From contig JAZSBY010000085.1 of the NCBI GenBank assembly GCA_045602655.1, positions 1-18,852 of the forward strand: 18,852 bases of DNA. The letters run 5' to 3'. The notes under the pieces were generated by a model that worked only from the letters and a program-made list of their open reading frames with translations, did not search any database and was not told where the DNA came from. This document shows positions 1 through 7,280 of the stretch, piece by piece (position 1 is the first letter of the stretch; each line of letters begins with the position of its first letter). This DNA is from Fimenecus sp045602655 (GTDB taxonomy: Bacteria > Bacillota > Clostridia > Oscillospirales > Acutalibacteraceae). Position numbers and translations under genes: made by a program.

Positions 1-8
1 CTTCGTTC

Positions 9-57
9 GTTGCTACGCAACCTTTCGCATTTATATGTCCCTTTTGCTACGCAAAAG
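9..57. repeat. Two short hairpins with TGC-TAC-GCA core
   Basis: Two perfect inverted repeats share the same centre: GTTGC-TAC-GCAAC at 9-21 and CTTTTGC-TAC-GCAAAAG at 41-57. The TGCTACGCA core recurs, in either orientation, on the other side of the tmRNA gene near 474-483 and 547-556, so these look like members of one dispersed short-repeat family. No coding potential is seen here. Confidence 0.5.
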
Positions 58-66
58 ATGGACTAT

Positions 67-81
67 GTGGTTTCGATTACC
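67..81 (+). repeat. Inverted copy of the tmRNA T arm
   Basis: GTGGTTTCGATTACC on the plus strand is identical over 15 bases to the T-arm sequence of the tmRNA, which is encoded on the minus strand at 132-146. The copy lies just beyond the tmRNA terminator and points the opposite way. The identity ends exactly at both edges. See findings. Confidence 0.7.
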
Positions 82-82
82 T

Positions 83-116
83 AAAAAATAAATGCCCCAA
101 AATGGGACATTTATTT
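83..116 (-). terminator. Intrinsic terminator of the tmRNA gene
   Basis: On the minus strand a 9-bp A/T-rich stem (86-94 with 108-116) encloses a further CCC/GGG pairing and an AAAA-type loop. It is followed by a run of six T (complement of 83-88). It begins only a few bases after the encoded CCA of the tmRNA. Confidence 0.75.
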
Positions 117-118
117 AA

Positions 119-470
119 TGGTGGAGATGGTGGTAATCGAAACCACGTCCGAAAATCTATTCCTGAAACTTTCTACGAGTGTAGTTTATCTACTATATTT
201 CCCTACATGACAGCCGACAAACAGGCATTCAGTTCGGTAGCCCTGTGATGTGTGACGGACTACAAGGCGGTTATCCGTTCACATTTACTGCTAAATGACA
301 CTCCGTACCGGGCCGCAGTTCTCCCGGGGGAATGCTCGCTGCTAATTAAGCAGCAAGAAGTACTTTTTCGTTTTTGTCGTTTATTTTTATAAACCGTCCG
401 TTTTATAGTGGTCAGACTCCACTACTCGCTTATCGCAGTTCAAAATCCCCGTCGAAATCCTTTCATCCCC
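119..470 (-). ncRNA. ssrA: Transfer-messenger RNA (tmRNA)
   Basis: The RNA rescues stalled ribosomes by acting first as an alanyl-tRNA and then as a short template that tags the nascent protein for proteolysis. Seen: the 5' end GGGGAUG pairs with CAUCUCC before ACCA at the 3' end (CCA encoded at 119-121); the early GAUUUCGACGGGG block typical of tmRNA 5' ends (near 449-460); a pseudoknot PK1 (UAGUGG/CCACUA with GUCUG/CGGAC); a T arm at 132-146. The tag frame runs AAC GAC AAA AAC GAA AAA GTA CTT CTT GCT GCT TAA (381 down to 346), that is NDKNEKVLLAA-stop, and the stop sits in a GCUGCU/AGCAGC stem. The codon before it is ATA (382-384) rather than the usual GCA. The length of 352 nt is normal. 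Its partner gene smpB lies just upstream on the same strand. Confidence 0.96.
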
Positions 471-473
471 GTA

Positions 474-648
474 TGCGTAGCAACTAAATATTTCACTGCG
501 TGAAATGTGAAATTACTTCGTAGTGAATTTGTCTTTGACAGTGAAATTGCTACGCAGAGAAATATTAAATTTCACTTTTGCGATAGCAAAAATTTCACTA
601 TTGAAAATAATTTCACTTTGAATAAAATTCAAAATTTCACCAATAAAT
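474..648. repeat. Array of TTTCACT / AGTGAAA hairpin repeats
   Basis: The 235-base gap between the tmRNA 5' end and smpB is filled with alternating TTTCAC and GTGAAA blocks that can fold into small hairpins, for example TTTCAC-TGC-GTGAAA at 491-505. Between them sit short palindromes of the type TTGCTACGCA, ACTTCGTAGT and TTTTGCGATAGCAAAA. At least eight TTTCAC/GTGAAA blocks occur between 491 and 640. A 77-codon open frame across it (507-740) is low-complexity repeat translation and was not called. Similar GTGAAAT-type intergenic repeats occur in other Clostridia as I recall; function unknown. Confidence 0.6.
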
Positions 649-685
649 ACAAGTTGTATTTTGTTAAGGTTTGGAGAATTATAGG

Positions 686-701
686 GGATGCTGACGCATC
701 C
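686..701 (-). terminator. Possible weak terminator after smpB
   Basis: GGATGC-TGAC-GCATCC forms a perfect 6-bp stem with a four-base loop, five bases beyond the smpB stop codon. On the minus strand it is followed by CCTATAATTC rather than a T run, so it may stabilise the mRNA 3' end or terminate only weakly. Confidence 0.4.
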
Positions 702-705
702 AATT

Positions 706-1173
706 TTATCTTAAACGTTCTTTTAATGAGCGTTCGATAGTTCTTTGGGCTTCTTTTTTAGCAGCAACATCACGCTTATCGTAAAGCTTTTTACCTTTAC
801 AAAGACCAACCTGAACTTTTGCACGACCTTTTTTAAAGTAGATTGATAAGGGAATAAGAGTCAGTCCCTCTTGCTTCGTTGTACCCAAAAGTCGCATAAT
901 CTCTTTCTTGTGCATCAGGAGTTTACGAACTCTCATAGGGTCACGGTTGAAGATGTTTCCGTGGTCATAAGGGCTAATATGCATACCGTTTACAAAGATT
1001 TCACCTTCAACGATACTGCACCAGGCATCCTTAAGGTTGCATTTACCCTGACGAAGTGACTTAACCTCCGTACCAACAAGCTCAATACCTGCTTCAAAAC
1101 TCTCAATTACGAAATAATCGTGGAGAGCTTTTTTATTTTGTGCAATTGTAGTATTTGTATTTTTCTCTGCCAT
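706..1173 (-). CDS. smpB: SsrA-binding protein SmpB
   Basis: SmpB binds the tRNA-like domain of tmRNA and carries it into the empty A site of stalled ribosomes, so trans-translation can release them. The 155-residue product has the family's usual length. It shows the oligonucleotide-binding core with GTEVKSLR near residue 34, the YFKKGRAKVQVGL strand, GKKLYDKRD, and the basic C-terminal helix (KKEAQRTIERSLKERLR) that occupies the empty mRNA channel. The ATG is preceded by AAAGGAGGAATAATC, an excellent ribosome site. It follows recR by 54 bases on the same strand and is followed by the tmRNA gene it serves, a common arrangement in Firmicutes. Confidence 0.97.
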   Translation of the reverse strand: MAEKNTNTTIAQNKKALHDYFVIESFEAGIELVGTEVKSLRQGKCNLKDAWCSIVEGEIFVNGMHISPYDHGNIFNRDPMRVRKLLMHKKEIMRLLGTTKQEGLTLIPLSIYFKKGRAKVQVGLCKGKKLYDKRDVAAKKEAQRTIERSLKERLR

Positions 1174-1227
1174 GATTATTCCTCCTTTTGAGTTTTATGG
1201 CGGAGAACAGACCCCGCCCAAGTGATA

Positions 1228-1821
1228 TTATAACAGACTTCTGCCTTGTAATGCTCTGGAAAGTGTTACCTCATCTGCATATTCAAGGTCACTGCCAACA
1301 GGAATACCATATGCCAAACGACTTACTTTAATTCCCATTGGTTTTAAAAGTCTTGCAATATACATTGCAGTTGCTTCACCCTCGGCAGTTGGATTAGTAG
1401 CCATAATAACCTCGTTGACATTGTCGTCTGCCATTCTTTGAATCAGCTCTTTAATACGGATATTGTCAGGGCCAACACCATTCATAGGGGAGATAACGCC
1501 GTGCAAAACATGGTAAGTACCTTTGTACTCGTGGGTACGCTCAAATGCAGTAACATCTCTTGGGTTTTCGACAACGCAGATTACTGAGTTATCACGATTT
1601 GCATTACTGCAGATACCGCATTTTTCACCCTCGGTAAGATTACAACAGATATTGCAGGTGTGTATATTAGTATGGGCATTATTTATGGCGTCAACAAGGC
1701 TTTTTGTGCCTTCATCGTCAAGACCGAGAATATAATATGCCATTCTCTCCGCCGATTTTACACCGACAGAGGGCATTTTTCGAAATTCTTCAATCAATTT
1801 TTCCAAGGATAAGATTGCCAT
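1228..1821 (-). CDS. recR: Recombination mediator protein RecR
   Basis: RecR works with RecO (and RecF) to load RecA onto SSB-coated single-stranded DNA during gap repair. The 197-residue product has the full family architecture: an N-terminal helix-hairpin-helix region (PSVGVKSAERMAYYIL, about residues 17-32), a four-cysteine zinc site (C56, C59, C68, C71), a Toprim domain (about 79-173, with E85 and the NPTAEGEATA block), and the C-terminal LSRALQGRSLL tail. A GGGAG ribosome site precedes the ATG. It lies 30 bases after ybaB in the conserved dnaX-ybaB-recR order. Confidence 0.97.
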   Translation of the reverse strand: MAILSLEKLIEEFRKMPSVGVKSAERMAYYILGLDDEGTKSLVDAINNAHTNIHTCNICCNLTEGEKCGICSNANRDNSVICVVENPRDVTAFERTHEYKGTYHVLHGVISPMNGVGPDNIRIKELIQRMADDNVNEVIMATNPTAEGEATAMYIARLLKPMGIKVSRLAYGIPVGSDLEYADEVTLSRALQGRSLL

Positions 1822-1851
1822 AATGCCTGTGCTCCCAAAAGTTAGTTGAAA

Positions 1852-2187
1852 TTAAAATCCAAGTCCCGGAAGGTTCATTCCGCCTGTGATTTTGCCCATT
1901 TCTCTTTCTGCAGTTTCATCTGCTTTTCTCATTGCCTCGTTAACAGCTGCAACAAGCAAATCCTCAAGCATTTCTACATCTTCAGGGTCAACAACATCCG
2001 GTTGAATTTTAACTGAAACAACCTGATGTTTACCGTTAACCGTAACATCAATTGCTCCGCCACCTGCAGATGCATTGTATTCAGCCTCTTCACATTCCTG
2101 CTGAACACGTGCCATATCTTCCTGCATTTGTTGAAGGCGTTTCATCATATTTGCCTGTCCGCCTTGATTTGGGATTCTTGCTTTCAT
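1852..2187 (-). CDS. ybaB: YbaB/EbfC family nucleoid-associated protein
   Basis: This is a small DNA-binding protein (111 residues) of the YbaB/EbfC family, whose members dimerise and coat DNA; the exact role in Firmicutes is unclear. Seen: a glycine/glutamine-rich start, a long first helix (MMKRLQQMQEDMARVQQEC), a central strand region (GGGAIDVTVNGKHQVVSVKI), an acidic loop (DPEDVEMLEDLL) and a glycine-rich C-terminus (GGMNLPGLGF), all typical. Its ribosome site GAGGAGGAA is formed by the last three glutamate codons of dnaX, whose stop lies only three bases upstream, so the two genes are probably translationally coupled. Confidence 0.95.
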   Translation of the reverse strand: MKARIPNQGGQANMMKRLQQMQEDMARVQQECEEAEYNASAGGGAIDVTVNGKHQVVSVKIQPDVVDPEDVEMLEDLLVAAVNEAMRKADETAEREMGKITGGMNLPGLGF

Positions 2188-2190
2188 TTT

Positions 2191-3840
2191 TTATTCCTCC
2201 TCGATTTTTACACCAAGACTTTTTGCCTTTGATACAAGGTCAGAAAGTGGATTTTTTTGAGTTTCCTCCTGCTTGTTGTTATAAACAGCAAGAGTATATG
2301 TTTTGCCCGTTACTTCTGCAACGGCACTTTTTATAGTTTTAGAATAGTCACCTGTTTTAAGATAAAGCTCAAGAACAGGAGAGCCTTTGATGAGCAAATA
2401 TTTATCCTGATGGATAAATGCACTTGAGCCGGTGAGCATAGCAATTAAGCTCTTATCCTGCGAGAAAAGTTTTTCAAGAACCTCGGGCCAACTGCCGAAA
2501 GGAACAGTTCCTGTATTCTTAGGAACAATTCTTTCTTCCTGTGGGGCAGGTGGTGGTTCCGGAAGAGGAGTTTCTTCCTTTTCAGGCTCTTTCTTTTCTT
2601 CTGCAACAGGGGGTGGGGTTTCTACAACCTTTTCAGGTTTTGCTTCTGTTTGTATTGGTGCAGGAGCAGGAGTTTCTGTCTTAACTGTGATTTTCCCCCA
2701 CGCAACTGCACTTTCAAGTTCACTGAGTCTGCGAAGAACGGAATTCATATCTGCATCAAGACTTGGTGTGCAAAGACGGATAATGCAAAGCTCGGCACTT
2801 GTTCTTCTGTTTGCACCTTGTTTCATTGTGGATGCGGATGCAGTAAGCACATCAATGCAGGACATAATTGTTGCAAGGGTCGTTTTAGCACTTTGTTGAC
2901 GGATAATCTCGATTTCACCTTGTGAACAGATAATCATATCCTGAAAATTCTTAACAGCCTTTGAAACCATAAGATTTCTGAAATGGCTTGTAAGTTCAGT
3001 TATAAGCCTTTCCATATCGCAGGAGTCATTATATAACTTATTAACAACCTCCAATGCTTTTGCAGCATCTTTTTCCAAAATACAATCGCAAAGCTCAAAA
3101 ATATGTTCTCTACCTGCAAGACCTGCACTATTGGCAACAACTGCAGAGTCAATTACACCTTCATAAGAAGAACAACGGTCCAAAAGTGAAAGAGCATCAC
3201 GCATAGCACCGTCTGCAATACGAGCAATAAGCATAGCACCATCGTCAGAAATATGAAGATTTTCTTTCATAGCAACTTCTTTAAGTCTTTCTGCGATTGC
3301 TTCAGGCGGTATTCGCTTGAAATCAAACCTTTGACAACGAGAAAGAATCGTTGAAGGTAATTTGTGAACCTCGGTAGTTGCAAGAATAAAAATTACGTGT
3401 GCAGGTGGCTCTTCAAGAGTTTTGAGAAGAGCATTAAAAGCACCGATAGAAAGCATGTGCACTTCGTCGATAATATAAACTCTGTATTTTGCATTTGCAG
3501 GAGTAAAATTTGCTTCCTCACGCAAGTCACGGATGTTATCAACACCATTGTTTGACGCGGCGTCGATTTCAATTATATCGAGAATAGCACCTGAATCAAT
3601 ACCGTTACAGATTTCACAGTTATTGCAGGGATTTCCGTCGTGGGAATCAATACAGTTAACTGCTTTTGCAAGGATTTTTGCACAGGAGGTTTTACCGGTT
3701 CCGCGAGAACCTGTAAAAAGATATGCGTGACTTGTTTTGCCTGTTTTTACAGCATTTTCAAGTGTTTTTGTAATATGCTCCTGACCAACCACATCAGTAA
3801 AGGTTGAAGGACGATATTTACGATAAAAAGCACGATACAT
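2191..3840 (-). CDS. dnaX: DNA polymerase III subunit gamma/tau
   Basis: DnaX is the ATPase of the clamp loader that opens the beta sliding clamp and tethers the replicative polymerase. In the 549-residue product: Walker A GSRGTGKT at 44-51, zinc cysteines C63, C72, C75, C78, Walker B with D125-E126 (IIDEVHML), and the SRC arginine-finger motif at 167-169 (LSRCQRFDF). A collar region follows, then a proline/glutamate-rich linker (about residues 390-445) and a C-terminal tau-like domain. I saw no obvious internal frameshift signal; a single full-length product is the simplest reading. The ATG follows AAAGGAGGAAAAGTT. It lies directly downstream of the SRP RNA gene, as in Bacillus. Confidence 0.97.
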   Translation of the reverse strand: MYRAFYRKYRPSTFTDVVGQEHITKTLENAVKTGKTSHAYLFTGSRGTGKTSCAKILAKAVNCIDSHDGNPCNNCEICNGIDSGAILDIIEIDAASNNGVDNIRDLREEANFTPANAKYRVYIIDEVHMLSIGAFNALLKTLEEPPAHVIFILATTEVHKLPSTILSRCQRFDFKRIPPEAIAERLKEVAMKENLHISDDGAMLIARIADGAMRDALSLLDRCSSYEGVIDSAVVANSAGLAGREHIFELCDCILEKDAAKALEVVNKLYNDSCDMERLITELTSHFRNLMVSKAVKNFQDMIICSQGEIEIIRQQSAKTTLATIMSCIDVLTASASTMKQGANRRTSAELCIIRLCTPSLDADMNSVLRRLSELESAVAWGKITVKTETPAPAPIQTEAKPEKVVETPPPVAEEKKEPEKEETPLPEPPPAPQEERIVPKNTGTVPFGSWPEVLEKLFSQDKSLIAMLTGSSAFIHQDKYLLIKGSPVLELYLKTGDYSKTIKSAVAEVTGKTYTLAVYNNKQEETQKNPLSDLVSKAKSLGVKIEEE

Positions 3841-3867
3841 AACTTTTCCTCCTTTGGTATCAAAAAT

Positions 3868-4005
3868 GCCTTAACTCAGTCATGTGTCGTGCAGGCAGAC
3901 TGTGGCGCCCGATGCAAACCGTTTAATGCTGCTCGGTTCCCCGCCTGACATGGTTCACGGCGCTTCGCCGCACAGGACCCACACGGCACACGACTGAATT
4001 AAGGC
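3868..4005 (-). ncRNA. ffs: Signal recognition particle RNA
   Basis: The RNA scaffold binds Ffh and targets membrane-protein ribosomes to FtsY and the translocon. On the minus strand the conserved Ffh-binding hairpin (domain IV) is seen: GUCAGG (complement of 3944-3949), GGAA (3937-3940) and AGCAGC (3928-3933), preceded by the typical GUGAACC block. The ends pair in a long stem, GCCTTAATTCAGTC... with ...GACTGAGTTAAGGC. A T run (ATTTTTG) follows the 3' end, so the closing stem may double as a terminator. At about 138 nt it is longer than the E. coli 4.5S RNA but shorter than the Bacillus form with an Alu domain. The exact 5' end depends on the promoter at 4025-4053 and may lie about ten bases further upstream. 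Confidence 0.92.
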
Positions 4006-4024
4006 AAATTTATTTTGTCAAGTA

Positions 4025-4053
4025 ATTATACTATATATGTGACACAATTTCAA
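4025..4053 (-). promoter_or_regulatory. Sigma-A promoter of the SRP RNA gene
   Basis: On the minus strand TTGAAA (complement of 4048-4053) is separated by 17 bases from TATAAT (complement of 4025-4030). The start point would fall near 4016-4019, just ahead of the SRP RNA. Readthrough from here could also supply dnaX, since no other clear promoter is seen in the 27 bases between the RNA and dnaX. Confidence 0.75.
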
Positions 4054-4076
4054 GAGAAAAATATATACTATTTTTG

Positions 4077-4105
4077 TTGTAGATAAAAAGATTTTGTGAT
4101 AAAAT
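4077..4105 (+). promoter_or_regulatory. Candidate promoter of the hexosaminidase operon
   Basis: TTGTAG (4077-4082) and TAAAAT (4100-4105) are 17 bases apart, with a TG extended -10 element (TGATAAAAT). The spacing is ideal but the -35 box matches the consensus only in part. It diverges from the SRP RNA promoter, with the two sharing a 50-base AT-rich region. Confidence 0.45.
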
Positions 4106-4147
4106 CAATATATATAAATAAACTAATTATTTTATGGAGAAGAAAAG

Positions 4148-5746
4148 ATGTTCAACATAATTCCGCAACCGGTCAGCATATTCGTAAATCAAAGCAAAAA
4201 AGGGTTTACTCTTCATACGGGGACAACTATTTCACCTTACTCTTTTACTGAAGATTTAATAAAATTTTCAAAGAAACAATTTGGTAAAAAGATTATTATG
4301 CATGAAGATACCGGTGAAGAAAGAAGTATTATATTAAAACTTGATGACAGTATTGAGCACGAAGAAGGATATACCATAAAGTGTGAAAACCGTAGAGTTT
4401 TTATAAATGCAAAAACTGAGTCTGGTCTTTTCTATGGCTTGCAGACATTAAAACAAATGCTTTTGCAGACGGAAGGTAAAATTCCTTATGTGGAAATTGC
4501 TGATTATCCTCGTTTTGCCTACCGTGGATATATGCTTGACTGTGGAAGATATTTTTATACTGTTGATGAAGTAAAAAGAATAGTTGACCTTATGGCACTT
4601 CATAAATTAAATGTTCTTCATTGGCATTTAACAGAGGACCAGGGTTGGCGAGTTGAAATAAAGAAATATCCGCTCCTTACAGAAAAAGGCTCAAAAAGAA
4701 GCCATACAAACTTTAATAACAAGCCTCATGGAGGATATTATACACAGGAAGATATAAGAGAAATTGTCGCATATTGTCACGAGAGAAAAATAAAGGTTAT
4801 TCCCGAATTCGATGTACCGGGGCACATGGTGGCTGCAATTTCTTGTTATCCCTATCTTTCCTGTCTTGACCGTGATTTAGAGGTTGCAACACATTGGGGT
4901 GTTAAACACGATATTCTTTGTGCAGGTAAAGAAAGTTCATACAAATTTGTCTATGATGTACTTGATGAGCTTATGGAGCTTTTCCCTGACAAAATTATCC
5001 ATATCGGAGGGGACGAAGCAGTAAAAATGCGTTGGAAAAATTGTCCTCATTGTCAAAAAGCAATTAAGGAAAACGGGCTTAAAGATGAAGACGATTTGCA
5101 GATGTTCTTTATGAGCAAGGTCAATGAATATCTTGAAAGCAAGGGATATTCTTCCATTATGTGGAATTTCGATACAACCGGCGGTACAGAAAAACTAAGC
5201 ACAAACATTATGTGGGATGTCTGCGGAATGGGTAAGGATGACAAGTTAATCAGGGAGGAAATTAAACGCGACAGAAAGATGATTAACACAAAATGCTATC
5301 CCTATTATTTCGATTTTCCCTATGGTTGGAATACTCTTAAAATGGTTTGTGATGATGACGGTGCGTTGACGGAGAAGGATGAAGAAACCATGGGAATTGA
5401 GGCACAGATGTGGACAGAATATGTGCCCAATATGAAGCGGTTGGAGTTTTTAACATTCCCTCGTCTTGGTGCTATGGCAGAAAATGCTTGGGCAGAGAAG
5501 GATTTCCCATCATTCTCAACTTTTATTCATAAAGCACCGGATTATTATAAGTTGTTGGATTTTTATGATGTGCAGTATGCACCACTCAAAAAAGCTTGTC
5601 CGTCATTTATATATAAACACGCATCTTCGCTTTGGTTTAAACGCAGGGTTTTACATTGGGAAGGATTGCACAATTTAATTGACGATAAGAAAGCCGAAAG
5701 GGAAGCGGCCAATCTTAAAGCAAAATTGGAAAAACAAAAGGGTTAA
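4148..5746 (+). CDS. Beta-N-acetylhexosaminidase, GH20 family
   Basis: The enzyme removes terminal beta-linked N-acetylglucosamine (or N-acetylgalactosamine) by substrate-assisted catalysis. The 532-residue product has an N-terminal GH20b-type alpha/beta domain (about 1-115) and a TIM barrel from about 120. The signature HWHLTEDQGWR begins at H158, and the catalytic pair D289-E290 lies in HIGGDEA; aromatic subsite residues include MWTEYVPN and AENAWAE near the barrel end. There is no signal peptide, so it probably acts in the cytoplasm on imported short glycans, for example mucin or host N-glycan fragments (inference). The C-terminus ends in a charged helix (KKAEREAANLKAKLEKQKG). ATG follows TGGAGAAGAAAAG. 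It is 25 bases upstream of glpK and likely co-transcribed. Substrate cannot be read from the sequence. Confidence 0.93.
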   Translation: MFNIIPQPVSIFVNQSKKGFTLHTGTTISPYSFTEDLIKFSKKQFGKKIIMHEDTGEERSIILKLDDSIEHEEGYTIKCENRRVFINAKTESGLFYGLQTLKQMLLQTEGKIPYVEIADYPRFAYRGYMLDCGRYFYTVDEVKRIVDLMALHKLNVLHWHLTEDQGWRVEIKKYPLLTEKGSKRSHTNFNNKPHGGYYTQEDIREIVAYCHERKIKVIPEFDVPGHMVAAISCYPYLSCLDRDLEVATHWGVKHDILCAGKESSYKFVYDVLDELMELFPDKIIHIGGDEAVKMRWKNCPHCQKAIKENGLKDEDDLQMFFMSKVNEYLESKGYSSIMWNFDTTGGTEKLSTNIMWDVCGMGKDDKLIREEIKRDRKMINTKCYPYYFDFPYGWNTLKMVCDDDGALTEKDEETMGIEAQMWTEYVPNMKRLEFLTFPRLGAMAENAWAEKDFPSFSTFIHKAPDYYKLLDFYDVQYAPLKKACPSFIYKHASSLWFKRRVLHWEGLHNLIDDKKAEREAANLKAKLEKQKG

Positions 5747-5771
5747 ATATAAATAAGAGGTGTTATACGAA

Positions 5772-7280
5772 ATGAAAAAGTATGTACTTGCTCTTGACCA
5801 GGGCACAACAAGTTCACGCGCTATTCTTTTTGACAGAAAGGGAAATATCTGTTATAAAGCACAGCACGAATTCACACAGATTTATCCTCACACGGGTTGG
5901 GTTGAGCACAATCCGATGGAAATTCTTTTTTCTCAACTCCAATCAGTTATGGAGGTGTTGGCTCAAAGTAAGGCAACGGTTGAGGATATTGCTTCAATAG
6001 GCATCACAAATCAGCGAGAAACAACTATTGTATGGGATAAATCTTCAGGAAAACCTGTTTATAATGCAATCGTTTGGCAATGCAGAAGAACTGCAGATAT
6101 GTGCGAAAAAATTAAGGCAGACGAGGAATTGACAAAATATATAAAGGACCATACAGGCCTTGTTGTGGATGCTTATTTCTCCGCTACAAAAATCAAGTGG
6201 ATTCTCGACAATGTTGAGGGTGCAAGAGAGTTGGCAGAAAAGGGACAGCTTCTTTTCGGCACGGTTGAAACTTGGCTTATCTGGAATCTCACAGGTGGTG
6301 CTGTTCATATTACTGACTACTCAAATGCTTCAAGAACAATGCTTTTTGATGTTGATAAGCTTTGTTGGGATGAGTATCTTTGTGAAAAACTGGATATTCC
6401 TATGTCGATGCTTCCTAATTGTGAGCCGTCAAGCAAGGTTTACGGTAAGGTTGCAAAGAGCGTTATGGGTGTTGAGGAATTGGCAGGAGTGCCGATTTCA
6501 GGTGCAATCGGTGACCAACCTGCTGCACTTTTCGGTCAGGGATGTTTCGAAAAAGGTCAGGCAAAGAATACATACGGTACAGGTTGCTTCTTACTTATGA
6601 ATACAGGTGAAAAGAGAGTTGAGTCAAAGAATAATCTTGTTACCGGTGTTGCTTGGGGACTTGACGGAAAAGTAACTTATGCTATTGAGGGTTCAGCCTT
6701 TAATGCGGGTTCAGTTATTAAATGGCTTCGCGATGATTTACAGCTTATTCCATCTGCTCGTCGTTGTGATGAACTTGCTGAAAGTGTTCCGAATGCAAAT
6801 GGTGTATATTTTGTTCCTGCTTTCACAGGTCTTGGTGCACCTTATTGGGATATGTATGCTCGTGGTACAATTGTAGGTCTTACTCGTGGTGCTACTGCTG
6901 CACATATTTGTCGTAGTGTTCTTGAAGCAATCGCATACCAGATGACAGATTTGCTTGAGGCTATGAAGCAGGATTCGGATATCCAGCTTGCCGAGCTTCG
7001 TGTTGATGGTGGTGCGTCTGTAAGCAATATTATGATGCAGATTCAGGCAGATATGATAAGAACAAGAGTCAACAGACCTAAAATGGTTGAAACAACTGCA
7101 ATCGGTGCTGCTTATCTTGCAGGTCTTGCAGTTGGCTTCTGGAAAGATACTGATGAAATCGAAAAAATCCGTGAGGTTGACAAGGTGTTTGAGCCTATAA
7201 TGGATATTGAAAAACGCGAAAAGAGATATCGCGGATGGCTTCGTGCAGTTGAACGCTCAAGAGATTGGGTTGAACATTGA
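5772..7280 (+). CDS. glpK: Glycerol kinase
   Basis: GlpK makes sn-glycerol 3-phosphate from glycerol and ATP. The product from the ATG at 5772 is 502 residues, the family's usual size. The FGGY-kinase phosphate loop DQGTTSSR begins at D9; TNQRETTIVWD, YNAIVWQCRRT and TGLVVDAYFSATKIKWILDN are glycerol-kinase-specific; the catalytic aspartate is D248 in IGDQPAALFGQGCF; YGTGCFLLMNTG and the ATP-site block DGGASVSN follow. An in-frame GTG at 5760 overlaps the AAGAGG ribosome site, so ATG is preferred. The stretch before D248 (KVAKSVMGVEELAGVPIS) lacks the YHF histidine that is phosphorylated by the PTS in many Gram-positive glycerol kinases (see findings). No glpF or glpD is nearby. Confidence 0.97.
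   Translation: MKKYVLALDQGTTSSRAILFDRKGNICYKAQHEFTQIYPHTGWVEHNPMEILFSQLQSVMEVLAQSKATVEDIASIGITNQRETTIVWDKSSGKPVYNAIVWQCRRTADMCEKIKADEELTKYIKDHTGLVVDAYFSATKIKWILDNVEGARELAEKGQLLFGTVETWLIWNLTGGAVHITDYSNASRTMLFDVDKLCWDEYLCEKLDIPMSMLPNCEPSSKVYGKVAKSVMGVEELAGVPISGAIGDQPAALFGQGCFEKGQAKNTYGTGCFLLMNTGEKRVESKNNLVTGVAWGLDGKVTYAIEGSAFNAGSVIKWLRDDLQLIPSARRCDELAESVPNANGVYFVPAFTGLGAPYWDMYARGTIVGLTRGATAAHICRSVLEAIAYQMTDLLEAMKQDSDIQLAELRVDGGASVSNIMMQIQADMIRTRVNRPKMVETTAIGAAYLAGLAVGFWKDTDEIEKIREVDKVFEPIMDIEKREKRYRGWLRAVERSRDWVEH

Noticed and set aside
67..146. Prophage or island att site at ssrA
   Set aside because: The 15-bp copy is inverted rather than direct, and no integrase or phage gene is present in the window.
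507..740. 77-codon open frame across the tmRNA-smpB gap
   Set aside because: Its translation is low-complexity and follows the TTTCAC repeats; there is no ribosome site, and its end overlaps smpB in the other strand.
2191..3840. Programmed frameshift producing a short gamma form of DnaX
   Set aside because: I saw no clear A-AAA-AAG-type slippery run with a following stem in the expected region.
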